Position numbers and translations under genes: made by a program
NCBI GenBank assembly: GCA_036558305.1
Contig: DATBFX010000466.1
Span: 1-5,770 of the forward strand
Source: DATBFX01 sp036558305
GTDB lineage: Bacteria > Chloroflexota > Chloroflexia > Thermomicrobiales > UBA6265
Length of the DNA: 5,770 nucleotides
Reading direction: 5' to 3'
Shown here: in pieces, positions 1-4,314 of the stretch
Numbering within the stretch: the stretch's first letter is position 1
Layout of the letters: each line of letters begins with the position of its first letter
The notes under the pieces: model-generated
Told to the model about the DNA's origin: nothing
Databases searched by the model: none
What the model saw: only the letters and a program-made list of their open reading frames with translations

Positions 1-82
1 GGGGAACGGGGAACAGGAGTTCGCCCGCCTTCCGCCTTCCGCCTCTCCCTTGCCGCCTTGCCGCCTTGCCGCCTTGCCGCCT
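1..82. repeat. Short tandem repeat cluster (heptamers then octamers)
   Basis: Three tandem tracts lie almost end to end. GGGGAAC occurs twice (1-7, 8-14). CCGCCTT occurs twice with a third copy ending in C (25-31, 32-38, 39-45). TGCCGCCT occurs as four perfect octamer copies (51-58, 59-66, 67-74, 75-82). The octamer is the heptamer core CCGCCT with one extra base in the unit. The tract ends one base before the Shine-Dalgarno of the ureohydrolase gene, so it lies in or next to its 5' leader. No promoter is recognisable inside it. Similar short heptad repeats are known from intergenic DNA of some bacteria; a function here is not shown. Confidence 0.85.
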
Positions 83-87
83 AGGAG
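83..87 (+). promoter_or_regulatory. Shine-Dalgarno that fixes the ureohydrolase start
   Basis: AGGAG lies 10 bases before the ATG at 98. It favours that ATG over the in-frame TTG at 50, whose added residues would simply be translated octamer repeat and which has no comparable ribosome binding site. Confidence 0.75.
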
Positions 88-97
88 CAGAACGACG

Positions 98-1039
98 ATG
101 ATCGATCCGATTCCGAACGGCGAACCGAGTTTCATCGATGCGCCGCGGTGCGCCGATCTGGCGACGCTCGAGGCGGATATCGCGGTGATCGGGGTGCCGA
201 ATGGGTGGCCGTACGAGATGGCGGCCGTCACCTCGCCGTCGAGTCCCGCGCCGCGGGCGATCCGGGAGCAGTCCAACCGGTACGCCAAGTTCCTGGCGCA
301 CTTCGATTGGGATTTCGACGGGACGCTCTTTGGCGATCGCGACGTGAAGGTCGTCGATTGCGGCGACGTGACGATGGTGCCCGGCGAGTTCGCCGAAAAC
401 AGCCGGCGGACGACGGCGGCGATCAACGCCATCCTCGACCTCGGCGCCATCCCAATCGTCCTCGGCGGCGACCACGCCATCCCGATCCCCGTCTTCCGTG
501 CCTACGAGGGACGCGGCAACATGGTCATCGTCCAACTCGATGCCCACATCGACTGGCGCGACGAGCGGTACGGGATCAGTGAGGGCCTCAGCAGCACGAT
601 GCGCCGCGCCTCCGAGCTGCCGTGGGTGACGGGGATGGCCCAGATCGGTCTGCGCGGCATCGGCAGCGCCCGCCAGCAGGAGGTCGACGACGCCCGCGCC
701 TACGGCAGCGTTCTCGTCCGCGCCGAAGAGGTGCACGAGCGCGGCGTCGAAGAGATCCTCCTCCGCATCCCGTCGTCCGACCGGTATTACATCACGTTCG
801 ACGCCGACGGTCTCGACCCGGCGATCGCCCCCGGTGTCAACGACCCCGGTTTCGGCGGACTCACCTACTACGAGGCGTCGAACCTCCTCCGCGGCGTCGC
901 CCGCAAGGGGAGGGTGGTCGGTTTCGACTTCGTCGAGGTCGTCCCCAGCGCCGACGTCCAGAACCTGACCAGTCTCCTCGCCGCTCGCCTCACGCTCAAT
1001 CTGATGGGCGCGGTGGTGCGGGAGGGACAGGTGGGGTAA
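98..1039 (+). CDS. Ureohydrolase family protein (agmatinase/arginase-like)
   Basis: A 313-residue binuclear metal hydrolase, the normal length for this family, whose members release urea (or a relative) from a guanidino compound such as agmatine, arginine or guanidinobutyrate. Predicted cytoplasmic; no signal peptide is seen. The family's metal ligands (usually Mn2+) are all present: H126 in GGDH, D148/H150/D152 in DAHID, and D235/D237 in FDADGLDP. E280 in GFDFVEVVP matches the glutamate that contacts the guanidino group in arginases. The loop after FDADGLDP reads APGVNDPGFGGL rather than the common APGTGTP form, so the substrate cannot be assigned; agmatinase is the default guess. The ATG at 98 is chosen for its AGGAG. 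The next gene follows after 36 bases on the same strand and is probably co-transcribed. Family assignment is firm, substrate is not. Confidence 0.93.
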   Translation: MIDPIPNGEPSFIDAPRCADLATLEADIAVIGVPNGWPYEMAAVTSPSSPAPRAIREQSNRYAKFLAHFDWDFDGTLFGDRDVKVVDCGDVTMVPGEFAENSRRTTAAINAILDLGAIPIVLGGDHAIPIPVFRAYEGRGNMVIVQLDAHIDWRDERYGISEGLSSTMRRASELPWVTGMAQIGLRGIGSARQQEVDDARAYGSVLVRAEEVHERGVEEILLRIPSSDRYYITFDADGLDPAIAPGVNDPGFGGLTYYEASNLLRGVARKGRVVGFDFVEVVPSADVQNLTSLLAARLTLNLMGAVVREGQVG

Positions 1040-1075
1040 CGATCAATCGGATAGAACGAAACGGCCGGAGCAGAG

Positions 1076-1453
1076 ATGACGACACCCACAACGACTGCCG
1101 ACACCCTTGCGACCGTCCACGCGTTCAACGACGCACTCAACCGCCACGACGTCGACGCCGTGATGGCATTGATGACCGACGACTGCGTCTTCGAGAACAC
1201 CTGGCCCACGCCCGACGGCGAGCGCTACGAGGGCCAAGCCGCAGTCCGCGCCTTCTGGGAGCGCCTGATCGCCGAATCGCCGGCCGCCCACTTCGACCTC
1301 GAAGAGATCTTCGCCGTCGACGACCGTGCTACCCAACGCTGGCGCTACACCTGGGTGGACTCTGCCGGTGCCGCCGGCCACATCCGAGGTGTCGACGTCT
1401 TCCGCGTCCGCGACGGCAAAGTCGCCGAAAAACTCGCCTACGTGAAGGGGTAG
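1076..1453 (+). CDS. SnoaL-like / NTF2-fold small protein
   Basis: A 125-residue protein that looks like a single NTF2-like domain of the SnoaL type. It opens with a helix of the form F-N-D-A-L-N-R-H-D (17-25), then the typical stretch ALMTDDCVFENTWP (31-44), a YEGQAAVRAFWERL segment (51-64) and a closing run of beta strands ending GVDVFRVRDGKVAEKLAYV (105-123). Such domains are small cone-shaped barrels that bind or isomerise small hydrophobic ligands; many have no known substrate, and none can be named here. No signal peptide or membrane segment is visible. GGAG at 1067-1070 lies 5 bases before the ATG. The gene follows the ureohydrolase by 36 bases with no terminator between, so the two are probably one operon, although a functional link is only suggested by position. 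Confidence 0.85.
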   Translation: MTTPTTTADTLATVHAFNDALNRHDVDAVMALMTDDCVFENTWPTPDGERYEGQAAVRAFWERLIAESPAAHFDLEEIFAVDDRATQRWRYTWVDSAGAAGHIRGVDVFRVRDGKVAEKLAYVKG

Positions 1454-1487
1454 TCGTTCGTCGGCGGTCGTCGGTCGGCGGTCGTGA
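1453..1487. repeat. GTCGNNN heptad tract
   Basis: Five consecutive heptads beginning GTCG start at 1453, 1460, 1467, 1474 and 1481, the first sharing the last base of the preceding stop codon. Within it, the 11-mer TCGGCGGTCGT occurs at 1461-1471 and again at 1475-1485. Two more heptads in the opposite orientation, ACGACTG and ACGACAG, follow at 1517-1530. The tract sits directly behind the SnoaL-like gene. It is not coding in any frame I can recognise. It is a degenerate repeat, unlike the perfect octamers at 51-82, but shares their short-period nature. Confidence 0.7.
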
Positions 1488-1489
1488 GA

Positions 1490-1511
1490 ACGGTAGGCCG
1501 TCTGTCTGTTT
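1490..1511 (+). terminator. Weak terminator-like hairpin after the ureohydrolase operon
   Basis: ACGG (1490-1493) and CCGT (1498-1501) can form a 4-bp stem with a 4-base loop, followed by a T-containing run CTGTCTGTTT. The stem is short, so this is only a candidate terminator. Inverted GTCGT (1481-1485) and ACGAC (1517-1521) could enclose it in a longer structure. Confidence 0.2.
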
Positions 1512-1541
1512 GGCTAACGACTGACGACAGAGGTCTGCCTG

Positions 1542-1682
1542 CAGAGACTTGCTAGCAGCGTCGTCGAGGAAAAGCACAGCCTGAACGTCACCGGCCACTA
1601 CGCCCGCCCGGACGTTTTCCACCCGACGATCGACCGCCAGCCGGCACCTCCGGTCGTCGACGCGACCGATCCTGCGCACTGA
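1542..1682 (+). pseudogene. C-terminal remnant of a nitrilase-family (carbon-nitrogen hydrolase) gene
   Basis: A frame open from 1518 and ending at TGA 1680-1682 encodes VTGHYARPDVF at 1587-1619, followed by TIDRQPAPPV. As I know the family, this is the typical C-terminal tail of nitrilases and related amidases, where GHYARPDVF is followed by a beta strand and a (V/I)DxRP segment; the preceding VVEEKHSLN also fits the usual position of a charged segment before that motif. Only about 46 residues remain. The catalytic Glu-Lys-Cys core is absent, and the frame meets a TAA at 1515-1517 close to the heptad tract. No start codon with a ribosome binding site is visible. I read it as the tail left by a 5' deletion. 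It might instead be a chance frame, but the clustered match makes that less likely. Confidence 0.6.
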
Positions 1683-1723
1683 CGCGACCCGTCGCTGGGT
1701 GATCCGGTCGGTCGCCGGTCGCG

Positions 1724-1729
1724 TATCCT
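1724..1729 (+). promoter_or_regulatory. Possible -10 element before the 102-residue protein
   Basis: TATCCT lies about 50 bases before the TTG start. There is no recognisable -35 at the expected distance. The right arm of the inverted repeat 1682-1689/1717-1724 touches this element, which would suit an operator, but that is speculative. Confidence 0.22.
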
Positions 1730-1767
1730 GTGCAAAGCTCGACGATCGGTCGGACGTCACGCCGAAC

Positions 1768-1772
1768 GGAGG
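1768..1772 (+). promoter_or_regulatory. Shine-Dalgarno that fixes a TTG start
   Basis: GGAGG, a strong match to the anti-Shine-Dalgarno, is 7 bases before TTG at 1780. The longer alternative from GTG at 1699 has no such site, and its first 27 residues do not resemble the rest of the protein. Confidence 0.75.
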
Positions 1773-1779
1773 TGCCCCT

Positions 1780-2088
1780 TTGCGCGCGCTGATCATCTCC
1801 CGCCAGAAATTCCCCGTCGCCCAGGCCGAATTCCCCGGTATGTTGCAGGCGTTCGCCGCCTGGCGAGAACGGTACAAACCGCTGATGGAGAAGTTCGAGT
1901 TCTTCGTCTCCGGCAACGGCGGCTGCGGCATCGTCAACGTCCCCGACGACGACACCCTCGCCCGGATCATGATGGAGTTCCCCTTTGGCCCGTACAGCGA
2001 GAACGAGGTGCTTCCCATCGTCGACGGCGACACCGCCCTCGCCATGCAGCAGGAGCTGATTCGCCAGATGATGGGCGGCCAGAGCTAG
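1780..2088 (+). CDS. Small dimeric alpha/beta-barrel-like protein (muconolactone isomerase/DUF3303-like)
   Basis: A 102-residue protein read from TTG, chosen because GGAGG precedes it by 7 bases. It begins with a short beta strand (RALIISRQK), followed by a helix-rich segment (18-38), a strand around FEFFVSGNGGCGIVNV (39-54), a helix DDDTLARIMMEFPF (57-70), and the segment GPYSENEVLPIVDGD (70-84). The order strand-helix-strand-helix-strand with a final P-(F/Y)-x-x-x-E-V-x-P element is like the dimeric alpha/beta barrel of muconolactone isomerase and DUF3303-type proteins. That resemblance is by memory of the motif, not by alignment. No catalytic role can be given: members may be enzymes, monooxygenase-like or merely binding proteins. 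The C-terminal MQQELIRQMMGG looks helical. It stands alone, 103 bases before the aminopeptidase, and may or may not share its transcript. Confidence 0.75.
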   Translation: MRALIISRQKFPVAQAEFPGMLQAFAAWRERYKPLMEKFEFFVSGNGGCGIVNVPDDDTLARIMMEFPFGPYSENEVLPIVDGDTALAMQQELIRQMMGGQS

Positions 2089-2115
2089 CCCCACCCCAAC
2101 CGCGCTCCCGCGTGC

Positions 2116-2121
2116 GACAAT
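2116..2121 (+). promoter_or_regulatory. Possible extended -10 element before the aminopeptidase
   Basis: GACAAT matches TATAAT at four of six positions and is preceded by TGC, giving the TGn of an extended -10. No -35 is seen. If used, transcription would start near 2128, leaving the hairpin at 2137-2161 close to the 5' end of the message. Confidence 0.27.
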
Positions 2122-2136
2122 CACCCGCATCGAGAC

Positions 2137-2161
2137 CCCACCGGCCGTCGCGGCCGGTGGG
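2137..2161 (+). promoter_or_regulatory. Perfect 11-bp GC hairpin in the aminopeptidase leader
   Basis: CCCACCGGCCG (2137-2147) and CGGCCGGTGGG (2151-2161) are exact reverse complements around a TCG loop. The structure lies 14 bases before the Shine-Dalgarno (AGGGAG 2176-2181) of the aminopeptidase gene. No T run follows, so it is not a classical intrinsic terminator for the upstream gene, though a T-less terminator cannot be excluded. It could be a 5'-untranslated mRNA stabiliser, an attenuation element or, as DNA, a palindromic protein-binding site. The structure is certain, its role is not. Confidence 0.7.
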
Positions 2162-2190
2162 ACGCGTTCACGCACAGGGAGCGAACACAC

Positions 2191-3705
2191 GTGGACATCA
2201 CCTTCCAAACCGGCGATCCGTTGACCCAAGCCGCGGACGCGGTGGTCTTGCCGGCCACCCCCGCGAACGGCGACCTCGATCTCTCGGGAGCGGTCGGGCA
2301 GGCGAACGACGCCCTCGGCGGCGAACTCGCCAACCTTGCCAGGGACGCGCGCTTCTCCGGCAAGCGCGGCACCTCGCTCGTCGTCCCGACGCTCGGCAAG
2401 CTGCCGGCGCGCCGCGTCGTCCTCGCCGGTGCCGGCCCGCTCGCCAAACTCAACGCCGAGGCGATTCGCCGCGCCTGGGGATCGGCGGCCACCGCCGCCC
2501 GTGACGCCGGCGCCAAGAACATCGTTTCCGCGCTCCCACCCACGAGCGACGGGATCGACGCCGCCCGCTCGCTCGCCGCCGCCGTCGAGGGGGCGCGGCT
2601 CGCCACCTACCGCTTCACCCGCTACTACGGTCAGGCCCGCAAGGACGACCCCGCCCCCCGCGAAATCGCCTCCCTCGCCTTCGCCGGCGACGGTCTCGAC
2701 GCGCGCACCGCCCAGGATGCGATCGCCCGCGGCGACGCGGCGGCGGCCGGCGTCCAACTCGCCCGCGACCTCTCGAACGAACCGGCCAGCGTCCTCAACC
2801 CCGAGGCGTTCGCCGAGCACGCCCGCCGCGTCGCCACCGAGCACGGTTTGGAGATCACCGTGCTCGGTCCGGCCGAGATGGAGCAACAGGGCATGGGCGC
2901 CATCGCCGCCGTCGGTCGCGGCAGCGCCAGCGAACCGCGCCTGATCCACCTCGTTTACCGCCCGGACGGCGCCACCGCCGACACCCGGCAACTCGGCTTC
3001 GTCGGCAAGGCGATCACCTTCGACACTGGCGGTTACTCGATCAAGCCGTACGAGGGCATGCTGGAGATGAAGGGCGACATGGCCGGCGGCGCCGCCGTCC
3101 TCGGCGCCATGTCCGCCCTCCGCCCGCTCGGCGTCCGCCACGTCGTCCACGGCGTCATCTGCGCCGCCGAGAACATGATCTCCGGCGAGGCGTTCCGGCC
3201 CGGCGACGTCCTGACCGCGATGAACGGCGTCACCATCGAAATCCTCTCGACCGACGCCGAGGGCCGCCTCGTCCTCGCCGACGGTCTCGTCTACACCGCC
3301 CGCCAGGGCGCGCAGGAGTTGATCGACCTCGCCACCCTCACCGGCGCCAAGGTCGTCGCCCTCGGCGACGAAACCGTCGGGCTCTTCAGCAACGACGACG
3401 CCCTCGCCGGCCGCCTCCTCGCCGCCGCCGCCGAATCCGGCGAGCTGATCTGGCGCCTTCCCTTGACCGAGGAGATGAACGACCAGATCAAGGGCGAAGT
3501 CGGCGACATCAAAAACACCGGCGGTCGCGCCGGCGGCGCCATCACCGCCGCCCTCTTCATCCAGCACTTCGCCGAGGGGTTGCCGTGGGCCCACCTCGAC
3601 ATCGCCGGCAGCAACCGCACCACCAAGAACCGCCCCTACACCCCGAAAGGAGCGACAGGCGTCGGCGTGCGGACGCTGCTGGAGTACGCGTTGGCGGGGG
3701 AGTAG
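2191..3705 (+). CDS. pepA: Leucyl aminopeptidase, M17 family
   Basis: A full-length (504-residue) cytosolic M17 metallo-aminopeptidase that removes N-terminal residues from peptides in protein turnover, working as a hexamer with two metal ions in known relatives. Residues 1 to about 150 form the N-terminal macro-like domain; from about 180 runs the catalytic domain. By the family pattern the metal ligands are K273, D278, D296, D355 and E357, with K285 and R359 as catalytic residues. Their spacing matches E. coli PepA (K270, D275, K282, D293, D352, E354, R356) with a constant offset of +3. Motifs seen: VGKAITFDTGG, MKGDMAGGAAVLGAM and STDAEGRLVLADGLVY. The usual first residue of the NTDAEGRL signature is S here. 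The GTG start follows AGGGAG (2176-2181) with 9 bases of spacing. The gene ends 15 bases from the convergent Uma2 gene. Assignment is firm; the symbol follows family use. Confidence 0.97.
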   Translation: MDITFQTGDPLTQAADAVVLPATPANGDLDLSGAVGQANDALGGELANLARDARFSGKRGTSLVVPTLGKLPARRVVLAGAGPLAKLNAEAIRRAWGSAATAARDAGAKNIVSALPPTSDGIDAARSLAAAVEGARLATYRFTRYYGQARKDDPAPREIASLAFAGDGLDARTAQDAIARGDAAAAGVQLARDLSNEPASVLNPEAFAEHARRVATEHGLEITVLGPAEMEQQGMGAIAAVGRGSASEPRLIHLVYRPDGATADTRQLGFVGKAITFDTGGYSIKPYEGMLEMKGDMAGGAAVLGAMSALRPLGVRHVVHGVICAAENMISGEAFRPGDVLTAMNGVTIEILSTDAEGRLVLADGLVYTARQGAQELIDLATLTGAKVVALGDETVGLFSNDDALAGRLLAAAAESGELIWRLPLTEEMNDQIKGEVGDIKNTGGRAGGAITAALFIQHFAEGLPWAHLDIAGSNRTTKNRPYTPKGATGVGVRTLLEYALAGE

Positions 3706-3710
3706 ACGAG

Positions 3711-3740
3711 GCGGTCGAACTTACCGGGCGAAGCGACCGC
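3711..3740. terminator. Inverted repeat at convergent gene ends
   Basis: GCGGTCG (3711-3717) and CGACCGC (3734-3740) form a perfect 7-bp stem with a 16-base loop, covering the 15-base gap between the aminopeptidase stop and the end of the Uma2 gene and running into the latter. There is no T run on either strand, so it is only a weak candidate for a two-way terminator. Confidence 0.25.
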
Positions 3741-4287
3741 GTGGGCGGAAGAGTCTCGCCAGCGGCAGCCGAAAACCGGGGAGGACGTCTTCCCCGTCCA
3801 ATTCGTCGTCGATCCCCAGAATCCGCTCGGGCCGATCCGGCCGGAAGACCGTCACCGTTCGGTGCTCCGGCCGGACCACCCAGACCAGACGCGTCCCGCC
3901 GGCGAGGTAGAGGCCGACCTTGTCGATGATCTGCGCCCGCCGGTTCGACGGAGAAGCGACTTCGGTTGCCAGGTCGGGCGCGATCGGAACAATCCCGACC
4001 CACACCTCGTCGGGCAGCCGCTCCTTCGCGACGAAGGAGATGTCCGGTTTCAAGATCGTACGCGGTTTGCGAACCATTTCGAATTGCGGTATGGAGTTGC
4101 ACACGATTCCCAGGTCTTGTTCCCGGACGAAGTGCACCAGTTCTCCGAGGAGGTCGCCCGTCAACGCTCCGTCCCGTCCGCCCATCCCCTCCGCCTCGCG
4201 AAGAACACCTCGCACCATCTCGAAATCTTCCGCGCGGCTGCCCAATCCCGCGAATGGATCTGCCACCTCATCGTTTGTCGCCGCCAT
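3721..4287 (-). CDS. Uma2 family putative endonuclease (DUF820)
   Basis: A 188-residue protein of the Uma2/DUF820 family, which has a PD-(D/E)XK nuclease fold and is often present in many copies in cyanobacterial and Chloroflexota genomes; its biological role is generally unknown. The N-terminal part has the family helix region (FEMVRGVLREAEGMGG, 22-37). The conserved core follows: KPDISFV (80-86), APDLATEVASPS (103-114), DKVGLYLAGGTRLVWVVRPEHRTVTVF (from 122) and the closing LDGEDVLPGFRLPL (163-176). D82, E109 and K123 fit the expected active-site acidic residues and lysine. The ATG is supported by TAGGAG (+ strand complement at 4297-4302) with 9 bases of spacing. It lies 27 bases after the amidase stop, same strand, so the two are probably co-transcribed. 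The family call is firm; nuclease activity is inferred from the fold. Confidence 0.9.
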   Translation of the reverse strand: MAATNDEVADPFAGLGSRAEDFEMVRGVLREAEGMGGRDGALTGDLLGELVHFVREQDLGIVCNSIPQFEMVRKPRTILKPDISFVAKERLPDEVWVGIVPIAPDLATEVASPSNRRAQIIDKVGLYLAGGTRLVWVVRPEHRTVTVFRPDRPERILGIDDELDGEDVLPGFRLPLARLFRPRGRFAR

Positions 4288-4314
4288 GGCAAATCGCTCC
4301 TACCAGTACGCCCC

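Larger units (their letters stand above)
1454..1779. other. Intergenic stretch of 326 bases without an intact gene
   Basis: From left to right this stretch holds the heptad tract, a weak hairpin, the nitrilase-like remnant, an 8-bp inverted repeat (ACGCGACC 1682-1689 with GGTCGCGT 1717-1724), a possible -10 element and the ribosome binding site of the next gene. No RNA gene and no further coding frame with recognisable protein character was seen on either strand. Confidence 0.7.

Noticed and set aside
622..1524. A 300-codon + strand frame overlapping the ureohydrolase and the SnoaL-like gene in another frame.
   Set aside because: Arg/Pro-rich low-complexity product overlapping two well-supported genes; no ribosome binding site of note.
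1453..1530. Could the heptad tract be a CRISPR array?
   Set aside because: Units are 7 bases, contiguous and degenerate, with no spacers and no cas genes nearby.
2150..2172. CGGTGGGACGCG looked like the T-box motif of a tRNA-sensing leader.
   Set aside because: It does not match the T-box core exactly, most of it is one arm of a simple hairpin, the leader is too short for a full T-box element, and the downstream gene is not a typical target.
1588..3594. A very long open frame (668 codons) on the - strand opposite the aminopeptidase.
   Set aside because: It is a GC-bias shadow. The + strand carries a full M17 enzyme with every catalytic residue, while the antisense product is Gly/Ala/Asp/Glu/Val-rich without family character.
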